Assembly: GCA_036653595.1 (NCBI GenBank)
Contig: JAVVTQ010000065.1
Span: 1-5,354 of the forward strand
Length of the DNA: 5,354 nucleotides
Direction: 5' to 3'
Origin: JAVVTQ01 sp036653595
GTDB lineage: Bacteria; Bacillota; Clostridia; Oscillospirales; Ruminococcaceae
The translations under genes and the position numbers were made by a program. This document shows, piece by piece, positions 1-5,354 of the stretch (positions are counted from its first letter, which is position 1; each line of letters opens with the position of its first letter). The notes under the pieces were generated by a model, which saw only the letters and a program-made list of their open reading frames with translations, did no database searches and was not told the DNA's origin.

Positions 1-17
1 TTAATATTCAAACTATC

Positions 18-46
18 GTCACACAGATGTTATATCATAATATAAA
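18..46 (+). promoter_or_regulatory. Possible promoter of the two-component operon
   Basis: A TATAAA hexamer at 41-46 fits five of six -10 consensus positions. It lies 17 bp downstream of GTCACA at 18-23, which fits four of six -35 positions. The -10 box overlaps a small inverted repeat, TTATAT (30-35) and ATATAA (40-45), which could be an operator but is AT-rich enough to arise by chance. The placement leaves a leader of roughly 20 bases before the start codon at 74. Only 73 bases upstream of the gene are visible, so a stronger promoter further upstream, or read-through from an earlier gene, cannot be excluded. Confidence 0.35.
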
Positions 47-73
47 TAGACAAAATATATCGGGGGCTTATTT

Positions 74-751
74 ATGCAAAGGATTCTTATAGTCGATGAT
101 GAAGAAAACATCCGCAACATAATAAAAAAATATGCTGCGTTTGAGGGATATGAGGTTTGCGAGGCTTCCGATGGAATGGAGGCTATTTCAAAATGCGAGG
201 AAGAACAGTTTGATGTGATAATCATGGATATCATGATGCCGGAGCTTGATGGATTTTCCGCTTGCCGCGAGATTCGAAAGCGCTCCAACACACCAATGAT
301 AATGCTGTCGGCTCGCGGCGAGGAATATGACAAAATACATGGCTTCGAGCTTGGAATAGACGACTACGTCGTAAAGCCTTTTTCGCCAAAAGAGCTGATG
401 ATGCGCGTTGGCGCGGTGATTAAGCGCAGCTCCGGCGACAGCGACAGTCACGATACGTATGAATACAAGGGCCTATGCGTTGACTTTACCGCCAGAACCG
501 TCATTGTGGACGGCTCAAGATGTGAAATGTCGCCCAAGGAGTACGATTTGCTTTTTTATCTTGTGAAAAACCGACGCATAGCGCTCTCACGCGACAAGTT
601 GTTGAGCGAGGTCTGGGGCTATGACTTTTTCGGAGGCGACCGCACCCTCGACACCCACATCAAGCTTCTGCGCAAAAAGCTCTGTGCATACAGCGACTGC
701 ATCGTCACACTGAGAGGGGTTGGTTATCGATTTGAAGAACCACAGGATTAG
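74..751 (+). CDS. OmpR/PhoB-family two-component response regulator
   Basis: This is a cytoplasmic DNA-binding response regulator of 225 residues, the normal full length for the OmpR/PhoB family. The N-terminal receiver domain (about 1-118) shows the acidic pair Asp8/Asp9, the phospho-acceptor Asp52 within the MDIMMP motif, the switch residues Ser79 and Tyr98, and the invariant Lys101 in a KPF motif. The C-terminal winged-helix domain (about 127-222) contains the recognition-helix pattern RTLDTHIKLLRKKL and ends with the family's typical RGVGYRF wing. The ATG at 74 is preceded by a G-rich ribosome binding site (GGGGG, 62-66) with 7-base spacing. The gene overlaps the sensor kinase that follows, so the two are translated from one message, and the kinase is its likely phosphate donor. 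The promoters it binds cannot be told from sequence. Family assignment is firm; no specific ortholog name is justified. Confidence 0.97.
   Translation: MQRILIVDDEENIRNIIKKYAAFEGYEVCEASDGMEAISKCEEEQFDVIIMDIMMPELDGFSACREIRKRSNTPMIMLSARGEEYDKIHGFELGIDDYVVKPFSPKELMMRVGAVIKRSSGDSDSHDTYEYKGLCVDFTARTVIVDGSRCEMSPKEYDLLFYLVKNRRIALSRDKLLSEVWGYDFFGGDRTLDTHIKLLRKKLCAYSDCIVTLRGVGYRFEEPQD
712..719 (+). promoter_or_regulatory. Ribosome binding site that decides the kinase start
   Basis: GAGAGGGG lies inside the last codons of the response regulator. The in-frame TTG at 720 directly abuts it, which leaves no room for initiation. The TTG at 732 has about 12 bases of spacing, a little long but workable, and gives a protein beginning MKNHRISLKW just before the first membrane helix. 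No ATG or GTG start lies nearby in this frame. Translational coupling to the regulator probably helps initiation. Confidence 0.6.
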
Positions 752-2216
752 CTTAAAGTGGCGCGTTTTCTCTTTTTTTCTGCTCTTTGTTTTTATTGTG
801 CTCATCTTGCTGTGGGTATTTCAGTCGTTTTTTTTGGACGACTTCTATAAAACAATAAAGCTTCGGCGCGCAGACAACGCCATGAATTATGTCCTGTCAA
901 ATGTTTCGGACAATGAAGAGGAATTTGACAAGACTATCGCGCGTGCATCCGACCACTACGACGTCTGCATAATGGTATACAACAACACCTTTGAAAGCTA
1001 CATTTCTTATGAAGCAGTTCCAAAGTGCGCGCTTCACAGCATGCGCACAAATGACCTGTTGTCGCTTTACAAAAAAGCAATTGACAATGGAGGAACGTTC
1101 ACACAGCGCTTTTTTTTCGTTAAGCTTGATGGAGCACAGTACAATGAAGATGGCACTCTGCGCAACGGTCAGGAAAATGATGTCAGGCCTAAGTATGAAA
1201 GCTACATCAAGGTAGCGGTCCTGACAAATGACTCGGGTTCTCAGTCGGTTGTTTTTCTTGACAGCGAAATCTCACCCTTAAACGAAACCGTCGCAACTCT
1301 CAGGATTCAGCTTATTTACATCACGGTAATTATGATTGCTATCGCCATAGCATTGGCTTTCGCCATGTCCTCGCGCATTACCAAGCCAATTGCGCGCATG
1401 AACAAATCCGCAGCAGCGCTGGCGGGCGGCGACTACGGCGTAAAATTCGAGGACGACAGCGGTCAACGCGAAATCGACGAGCTGGGTTCAACCCTAAATT
1501 TTGCTGCCGGAGAGCTCTCCAAGGTGGACAAGCTTCGCAACGAGCTCATCTCGAACATTTCTCATGATTTGCGCACTCCACTTACGCTTATCGGAGGTTA
1601 TGCAGAGCTGATGCGCGATGTTCCCGGTGAAAACACGCCTGAAAACATGGACTTGATAATTGATGAGACAAAACGCCTCTCGGTGCTGGTAAACGACGTT
1701 CTTGACCTCTCAAAATACCGCTCCGAGGCCGATGCTCTCAACAAAACTGTCTATTGTCTCACCGATTCCGTCATGGCAATTCTCGGAAGATACTCAAAGC
1801 TCATTCGCAGTCAGGGGTATATTATTCGCTTTGAAAGCACAGAAAACATCTATGTGGAAGCCGACGAAGGAAAGATTGCGCAGGTTTTGTACAATCTCAT
1901 CAACAACGCAATCAATTACACAGGCGATGACAAGACGGTCATTGTGCGGCAAATCATTGAAGGCTCTTTTGTGAAAATTGAGGTTTCGGACAGCGGCGTC
2001 GGCATTGACGGTGAAGATCTGCCGTTTATTTTTGAAAGGTATTACCGTTCAAAGAAGATGCACAAGCGGCCGCTCGTCGGAACGGGTCTAGGGCTGTCAA
2101 TCGTGAAATCGATTTTGGACTCGCACTGTGCGGCCTATGGCGTTGTATCATCAGAGGACAAGGGCAGCACGCTGTGGTTTAGGCTGCGCATTGTGGAAAG
2201 CCCCGACATGCAATAA
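732..2216 (+). CDS. Membrane sensor histidine kinase (HAMP, HisKA, HATPase_c)
   Basis: This is a sensor kinase of about 494 residues that autophosphorylates on histidine and passes the phosphate to the regulator encoded just upstream. From the TTG at 732 the order is: membrane helix 1 (about 12-35), an extracytoplasmic sensor region (about 36-193) matching no family I recognise, membrane helix 2 (about 194-214), a HAMP linker (about 215-265), the HisKA dimerisation helix with phospho-acceptor His278 in ISHDLRTPLT, and the ATP-binding domain. That last domain has an N box with Asn391/Asn392, a G1 box DSGVGI (420-425), an F box FIFERYYR and a G2 box GTGLGL (450-455). All catalytic motifs are intact. 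The longer reading from TTG 720 is less likely because it abuts the ribosome binding site. The gene overlaps the regulator by 20 bases. The sensor region has two cysteines (79, 99) with nearby histidines (75, 102), a possible metal or redox site. The signal is unknown. Confidence 0.95.
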   Translation: MKNHRISLKWRVFSFFLLFVFIVLILLWVFQSFFLDDFYKTIKLRRADNAMNYVLSNVSDNEEEFDKTIARASDHYDVCIMVYNNTFESYISYEAVPKCALHSMRTNDLLSLYKKAIDNGGTFTQRFFFVKLDGAQYNEDGTLRNGQENDVRPKYESYIKVAVLTNDSGSQSVVFLDSEISPLNETVATLRIQLIYITVIMIAIAIALAFAMSSRITKPIARMNKSAAALAGGDYGVKFEDDSGQREIDELGSTLNFAAGELSKVDKLRNELISNISHDLRTPLTLIGGYAELMRDVPGENTPENMDLIIDETKRLSVLVNDVLDLSKYRSEADALNKTVYCLTDSVMAILGRYSKLIRSQGYIIRFESTENIYVEADEGKIAQVLYNLINNAINYTGDDKTVIVRQIIEGSFVKIEVSDSGVGIDGEDLPFIFERYYRSKKMHKRPLVGTGLGLSIVKSILDSHCAAYGVVSSEDKGSTLWFRLRIVESPDMQ

Positions 2217-2240
2217 CTCCGGCATAGCTCTTTGCAAAAT

Positions 2241-2296
2241 ATCCGTGTCACAAGCTTTTTTAAAGCGTGCGGCACGGATGTTTTTATGGTTTTTGG
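2241..2296 (+). terminator. Rho-independent terminator of the two-component operon
   Basis: ATCCGTG (2241-2247) pairs perfectly with CACGGAT (2273-2279). Inside that, CAC (2249-2251) pairs with GTG (2267-2269), and GCTTT (2254-2258) pairs with AAAGC (2262-2266) around a TTT loop, with small internal bulges between the blocks. Two T-runs follow (2281-2285 and 2290-2294), broken by ATGG. The hairpin lies 24 bases after the kinase stop codon, which fits the end of the operon and separates it from the zupT promoter. Confidence 0.72.
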
Positions 2297-2300
2297 CCTC

Positions 2301-2339
2301 TAATGCAAAATTGTTGACATATTTTTCTTTTTTGCATTA
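2301..2339. repeat. Perfect 10-bp inverted repeat around the zupT promoter (candidate operator)
   Basis: TAATGCAAAA (2301-2310) and TTTTGCATTA (2330-2339) are exact reverse complements separated by 19 bp. The -35 box (2314-2319) lies between the arms, and the right arm overlaps the first two bases of the -10 box. A protein bound to both arms would sit directly on the RNA polymerase site. In front of a metal-uptake gene a metal-responsive repressor is a reasonable guess, but the half-site does not resemble the Zur, Fur or MntR boxes I know, so the binder is unassigned. Being AT-rich, it could also be partly chance. Confidence 0.55.
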
Positions 2340-2343
2340 TTAT
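2314..2343 (+). promoter_or_regulatory. Promoter of zupT, sigma-A type
   Basis: A perfect -35 box TTGACA (2314-2319) is followed after 18 bp by TATTAT (2338-2343), five of six matches to the -10 consensus. Transcription would start near 2350, giving a leader of about 27 bases that contains the ribosome binding site GTGAGG (2364-2369). It is the strongest plus-strand promoter in the window, and it makes zupT independent of the upstream operon, which is closed by its own terminator. Confidence 0.75.
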
Positions 2344-2376
2344 AAGAGTAAGAATAAATTCCTGTGAGGTTACTAT

Positions 2377-3183
2377 ATGAATAATGTTGGTTTTGCACTG
2401 CTGCTGACGCTTTTTGCAGGTTTGAGCACCGGGATAGGAAGCCTGATAGCACTTTTTGCAAAGAGAACGAACACCCGATTCCTCTCAGTAAGTCTTGGCT
2501 TTTCGGCCGGTGTAATGATTTATGTCTCTATGATAGAGATTTTTGCAAAAGCTCGCGAGTCTCTGTCAGCCGTTTACGGTGCAAAGCTGGGCTATGTTGC
2601 AGCTGTTTTGAGCTTTTTCGGCGGTATGATTTTGATTGCACTCATCGATAAGCTTATTCCGAGCGGTGAAAATCCACATGAGGCAAAATCAGTAGAGGCC
2701 ATGCATGGGGACGGCGTCGTCAAAAATTCGAGCAAGCTTATGCGAACAGGCGTATTCATGGCCCTTGCTGTCGGAATACACAACTTTCCCGAGGGTCTTG
2801 CAACTTTTGTCTCGGCTCTCACTCAGCCGTCACTCGCAATTCCTGTTGCAGTCGCGATAGCAATCCACAATATACCCGAGGGAATCGTCGTCTCGGTGCC
2901 TGTTTACTATGCAACCGGCGACAGAAGAAAGGCTTTTGTCTACTCGTTTCTCTCCGGGCTTTCAGAGCCTATCGGCGCATTAGTGGGATATCTAATACTG
3001 CTTCCCATCATGAGCCCGGCTGTTTTTGGGATTGTTTTCGGCGCTGTTGCCGGTATTATGGTGTTTATATCAGTGGATGAACTGCTTCCGGCAGCGCGTG
3101 AATACGGCGAGCATCATCTTTCAATTTGGGGCATGATAGTGGGTATGGGGGTAATGGCGACCAGTCTTCTGCTTTTTGCGTAG
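2377..3183 (+). CDS. zupT: ZupT-like ZIP-family divalent metal transporter
   Basis: This is an inner-membrane transporter of 268 residues, close to the roughly 257 of E. coli ZupT, which takes up zinc and also iron, manganese and cobalt. About eight hydrophobic segments span the protein. The two ZIP signature motifs are intact: HNFPEG (135-140) in helix 4 and HNIPEG (164-169) in helix 5. Their His and Glu residues form the binuclear metal site, and the 29-residue spacing matches E. coli. The helix 6 SGLSEP motif and the helix 7-8 region SVDELLP also match ZupT. The cytoplasmic loop between helices 3 and 4 has only two histidines (101, 110), fewer than many ZIP proteins. The ATG at 2377 has GTGAGG at 7-base spacing. 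The gene has its own promoter, overlapped by an inverted repeat, and shares a terminator with the convergent ygiQ. Family is firm; metal preference cannot be read from sequence. Confidence 0.95.
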   Translation: MNNVGFALLLTLFAGLSTGIGSLIALFAKRTNTRFLSVSLGFSAGVMIYVSMIEIFAKARESLSAVYGAKLGYVAAVLSFFGGMILIALIDKLIPSGENPHEAKSVEAMHGDGVVKNSSKLMRTGVFMALAVGIHNFPEGLATFVSALTQPSLAIPVAVAIAIHNIPEGIVVSVPVYYATGDRRKAFVYSFLSGLSEPIGALVGYLILLPIMSPAVFGIVFGAVAGIMVFISVDELLPAAREYGEHHLSIWGMIVGMGVMATSLLLFA

Positions 3184-3194
3184 CTTTCTTTTGT

Positions 3195-3221
3195 GCAAAA
3201 ACTTTGAGCCAAAGCCTTTGC
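3195..3221 (+). other. Hairpin just after the zupT stop codon
   Basis: GCAAA (3195-3199) pairs with TTTGC (3217-3221), and within it CTTTG (3202-3206) pairs with CAAAG (3210-3214) around an AGC loop, with an AA/CC internal mismatch. No T-run follows on the plus strand, so it is not a terminator by itself. It could protect the 3' end of the zupT message, or it may have no role. Confidence 0.35.
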
Positions 3222-3278
3222 GAAATCTCTCCTGTTAGCAGAGTCTCCGTTTTTTGAAGCTTGCTGCGTTGCTCAAAC

Positions 3279-3329
3279 AAAAAAGGGATATAGCTGCCGA
3301 TTTTCCGCGGCATCTGTATCTCTTTTTTT
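3279..3329. terminator. Bidirectional terminator between zupT and ygiQ
   Basis: The arm at 3279-3299 (six A, then a mixed block ending CTGCCG) pairs with the arm at 3308-3328 (CGGCATCT, ending in six T) around an 8-base loop. The 21-bp stem contains two G-U wobbles and one mismatch. Because it is flanked by A-runs on the left and T-runs on the right, it works as a hairpin plus U-tract on both strands. It lies between two convergent genes and can end zupT (stop at 3183) and ygiQ (stop at 3370). Read on the minus strand the T-run continues past a single G. Confidence 0.88.
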
Positions 3330-3334
3330 ATGGC

Positions 3335-3351
3335 TATTGTGATATACAATA
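3335..3351. repeat. Short inverted repeat after ygiQ
   Basis: TATTGT (3335-3340) and ACAATA (3346-3351) are perfect reverse complements around a 5-base centre. They lie between the ygiQ stop codon and the shared terminator. The repeat is short and AT-rich; it may be a minor 3' hairpin in the ygiQ message or chance. Confidence 0.25.
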
Positions 3352-3369
3352 TGTATTTATATTATTTGT

Positions 3370-5262
3370 TTATACTCCGTGCTTTTTCTTTTTTTGTTTG
3401 TCATGAGGCCTGTGATTGTCGCTCTTCGTCTTCCGCAGATAGGGTTTAAAGTTTGGCGAACCGTGCTCGGGAGCCGCCGCCACAAGACAATTTGCGCCAG
3501 CGCCGATGAGGTCCGGTCTGTTTGCATCGCGAAGAGCAGCGCGCACTGCTGAGGCGTTCTCTTTTCTAAAATATTGAAGCAGCGCGCGCTGCTCTGCCTT
3601 TTCCTTCGTTGACGTCGGCACATAAACAGGGTCCATTGTGTATGGGTCAAGCCCGGTATAGAACATGGCCGTTGAGATGGTGCCGGGCGTCGGGTAAAAG
3701 TCCTGAACCTGCTCCGGTCTGAGCCTTTCCTTTTTTAGGAATAGCGCAAGCTCGACTGCTTCCTTCAGCGTGCTTCCCGGGTGCGAGGATATCAGATACG
3801 GCACCAGAAACTGCTCTTTTCCCGCTGCTTTTGTCAGCTCATAAAAGCGCTTCTTAAATTTCAGATATGCTTCAAAGTGAGGCTTTCCCATCTTGTCCAG
3901 CACAGCGTCGCAGCAGTGCTCAGGCGCGACCTTGAGCTGGCCGCTTACATGGTTTTCCACAAGCTCCCTGAAGAAAGTCTCATCCTTGTCCGCAATCAAA
4001 TAATCAAAGCGAATTCCCGAGCGTATGAAGACCTTCTTGACTTTCGGCAGCTTGCGAAGTTCGCGGAGAAGCTCCAAGTACTCACTGTGATCCGGCTTTA
4101 TGGCGGGGCATATCTGTGGTGCAAGGCATTTCCTATCGCGGCACATGCCCTTTGTCAACTGCTTTTCACAAGATGGCTTTCTGAAATTGGCCGTTGGTCC
4201 GCCGACATCGTGGATATATCCCTTGAAGTCCGGCATCTGTGTTATAATCTTCGCCTCGCGCACCACCGACTCGATGCTCCTCGCGCAGACAGTTCTGCCC
4301 TGATGAAACGCAAGTGAGCAAAAATTGCAAGCGCCGAAGCAACCCCTATTTTGAATAATCGAAAACTTCACCTCTTCTATTCCGGGCACACCGTTTAGCC
4401 GTTCATAGCTCGGATGATAGTTGCGCTCATAAGGAAGCTCATAGACAGCGTCCAACTCGTCCTGGGTGAGCAAGGGCATCGGTGGATTTTGTACGATAAT
4501 CTGTGAACCATGGCGCTGTATGACGCTTTTGCCGCCAATGTCATGCTCCTGCTGCTGCATGAGGCATGCTTTCGCATACTGCTTTTTGCCGCTTGTTGTG
4601 TTTTCCCTGACAATTTCATAAGATGGGCACTCTGCGCATGGGCGCGGAATATACTCGGCAGCCTTTACCGCAACCATGGTGCCCTTCACGTCATTGATGC
4701 TTTTGATTTTTTCGCCGCAGCGCAGACGTGCGCCAATTTCAACACACGATTTTTCGCCCATTCCAAACATTAAAATATCTGCTTTGCTGTCGAGCAATAT
4801 TGAGGGGCGCACAGCATCGTCCCAGTAGTCGTAATGAGCAAAGCGCCGAAGCGACGCTTCAAGTCCGCCTATTGCGATTGGGACATCTCCAAAGAGGCGC
4901 CTCACCGTCTGAGAGTAAACAATAGTTGCGCGATCCGGTCTTTTGCCTGCTTTACCGCCGGCTGTATAGGCATCCTCGCTCCTAGGCTTTTTAGCGGCCG
5001 TGTAATGTGCAACCATGCTGTCAATATTTCCGCCGTTTATGTAAAAGGCGAGGCGCGGAATTCCAAATCTGTGGTAGTCCGCGTCATTTTGCGGCTGAGA
5101 CAAAATGCAAACTCGAAAACCATTGTCCTCCAACACTCTTGATATGACTGCTGTCCCGAAGCTCGGGTGGTCTACATACGCGTCCCCCGTCACAAGCACA
5201 ATATCGCACTCGTTCCAGCCGCGTTCTTCCATATTTTTTTTTGAAATTGGCAAAAAAGCCAT
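3370..5262 (-). CDS. ygiQ: YgiQ/UPF0313-family radical SAM protein
   Basis: This is a 630-residue radical SAM protein of the YgiQ family, whose reaction is not established to my knowledge. The N-terminal domain opens with the family hallmark FLPISKKNMEERGW and VTGDAYVDHPSFG. The radical SAM core holds the CxxxCxxC motif at Cys308, Cys312 and Cys315, which binds the 4Fe-4S cluster that cleaves S-adenosylmethionine. Further family motifs follow: DVGGPTANF, a second cysteine group (Cys365, 374, 379, 385), IRSGIRFD, KVAPEH, ISSHPGS and DFYPTPGTISTAMFYTG. The C-terminal part (GRxDLIG-like, here NRPDLIGAGANCLV) resembles DUF3362, and the protein ends in a lysine-rich tail. The start is the ATG at 5262: GGAGAG (5273-5268) precedes it at good spacing and the conserved N-terminus begins there. 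A TTG reading from 5301 would start upstream of the -10 box. It is a single-gene unit convergent with zupT, and it carries a run of nine A early in the gene. Confidence 0.95.
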   Translation of the reverse strand: MAFLPISKKNMEERGWNECDIVLVTGDAYVDHPSFGTAVISRVLEDNGFRVCILSQPQNDADYHRFGIPRLAFYINGGNIDSMVAHYTAAKKPRSEDAYTAGGKAGKRPDRATIVYSQTVRRLFGDVPIAIGGLEASLRRFAHYDYWDDAVRPSILLDSKADILMFGMGEKSCVEIGARLRCGEKIKSINDVKGTMVAVKAAEYIPRPCAECPSYEIVRENTTSGKKQYAKACLMQQQEHDIGGKSVIQRHGSQIIVQNPPMPLLTQDELDAVYELPYERNYHPSYERLNGVPGIEEVKFSIIQNRGCFGACNFCSLAFHQGRTVCARSIESVVREAKIITQMPDFKGYIHDVGGPTANFRKPSCEKQLTKGMCRDRKCLAPQICPAIKPDHSEYLELLRELRKLPKVKKVFIRSGIRFDYLIADKDETFFRELVENHVSGQLKVAPEHCCDAVLDKMGKPHFEAYLKFKKRFYELTKAAGKEQFLVPYLISSHPGSTLKEAVELALFLKKERLRPEQVQDFYPTPGTISTAMFYTGLDPYTMDPVYVPTSTKEKAEQRALLQYFRKENASAVRAALRDANRPDLIGAGANCLVAAAPEHGSPNFKPYLRKTKSDNHRPHDKQKKKKHGV

Positions 5263-5267
5263 AAATT

Positions 5268-5273
5268 CTCTCC
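5268..5273 (-). promoter_or_regulatory. Ribosome binding site of ygiQ
   Basis: Read on the minus strand, GGAGAG lies 5 bases before the ATG at 5262 (7 from the GGAG core). It settles the start codon in favour of MAFLPISKK rather than the upstream TTG. Confidence 0.8.
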
Positions 5274-5289
5274 GCTGAAGTTTTTTCTT

Positions 5290-5298
5290 ATTATACCA
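5290..5298 (-). promoter_or_regulatory. Extended -10 promoter of ygiQ
   Basis: On the minus strand the sequence reads TGGTATAAT, a perfect TGn extended -10 motif with a perfect TATAAT (5295-5290). The position expected for a -35 box (5318-5313, TCGCTT) matches poorly and lies in a GC-rich hairpin. Extended -10 promoters often tolerate that. Transcription would begin near 5283, giving a leader of about 21 bases that contains the ribosome binding site. Confidence 0.72.
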
Positions 5299-5304
5299 CA
5301 ATTT

Positions 5305-5354
5305 CTATCGCGAAGCGATAGTCGCGGCGCAGTCGCGAGACGAAGCGCAGCTTC
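5305..5354. repeat. Tandem palindromic hairpins at the window edge (partial repeat element)
   Basis: Three hairpins sit almost end to end. CTATCGC (5305-5311) pairs with GCGATAG (5315-5321) around GAA. TCGCG (5322-5326) pairs with CGCGA (5334-5338) around a 7-base loop. GAAGC (5342-5346) pairs with GCTTC (5350-5354) around GCA. Short words recur: CGAAGCG at 5311 and 5341, GTCGCG at 5321 and 5332, GCGCAG at 5327 and 5345. The block is GC-rich, unlike the AT-rich promoter DNA beside it, and no T-run follows the hairpins in either direction, so it is not a terminator. It resembles a REP-like dispersed palindromic repeat cut by the window end. That identity is inference from its shape; copy number cannot be seen here. 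Confidence 0.6.

Noticed and set aside
2301..2339. Reading the TAATGCAAAA inverted repeat as a terminator
   Set aside because: The stem is AT-rich with a 19-base loop, and no T-run follows the right arm. A better terminator lies just upstream, and the repeat coincides with a near-consensus promoter.
2128..2367. Open frame spanning the end of the kinase and the zupT promoter
   Set aside because: It overlaps the catalytic end of the kinase in another frame, then runs through a terminator and a promoter. The peptide looks like translated noncoding DNA.
3065..3349. Minus-strand open frame after zupT
   Set aside because: It is antisense to the zupT C-terminus and crosses the bidirectional terminator, with no family resemblance.
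3781..4317. Open frame of 178 codons on the plus strand
   Set aside because: It lies wholly antisense to the well-supported ygiQ gene. Its translation shows no recognisable domain and it has no promoter or convincing ribosome binding site.
5263..5301. Longer ygiQ product starting from the TTG at 5301
   Set aside because: That codon lies upstream of the perfect extended -10 box, so it would not be in the transcript. A good ribosome binding site and the conserved family N-terminus support the ATG at 5262.
5305..5354. CRISPR array or tRNA fragment at the right edge
   Set aside because: There are no regularly spaced identical repeats with unique spacers and no cloverleaf. The sequence consists of three short independent hairpins.

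Overview
This 5.35-kb window looks like an ordinary chromosomal segment from a low-to-moderate G+C Firmicute. It is probably a gut or rumen-type anaerobic clostridium (Oscillospirales/Christensenellales-like). That placement is inferred from the protein style, the AT-rich intergenic DNA and promoters, and the strong Shine-Dalgarno sites; no species can be named. There are four protein-coding genes, no RNA genes, no CRISPR array and no insertion sequence. No stretch over 300 bases lacks a gene.

Left part (1-2300): a two-gene operon for a two-component system. An OmpR/PhoB-type response regulator (74-751) is followed by a membrane sensor histidine kinase. The two genes overlap: the kinase most likely starts at the TTG at 732, inside the end of the regulator gene, with its ribosome binding site also inside that gene. 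A structured hairpin followed by T-runs (about 2241-2296) ends the operon.

Middle (2300-3183): a zupT-like ZIP-family metal transporter with its own strong promoter. A perfect 10-bp inverted repeat, TAATGCAAAA / TTTTGCATTA with 19 bp between the arms, brackets the -35 box and touches the -10 box. It is the best candidate operator in the window.

Right part (3184-5354): a convergent gene on the minus strand for a YgiQ/UPF0313-family radical SAM protein. It has an extended -10 promoter at 5290-5298 and shares a long, A/T-flanked bidirectional terminator (3279-3329) with zupT. The last 50 bases are three short hairpins placed end to end, in GC-rich sequence unlike the AT-rich DNA beside it. They look like one end of a dispersed palindromic repeat cut by the window edge.

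How the genes relate: the regulator and kinase form a cognate pair. Whether they control zupT is unknown. The kinase sensor domain has exactly two cysteines, each near a histidine (His75/Cys79 and Cys99/His102), which makes metal sensing a testable idea. The ygiQ gene is a separate transcription unit. I found no clear evidence of a new multi-gene system; the items worth following are the zupT operator, the candidate metal site and the edge repeat.
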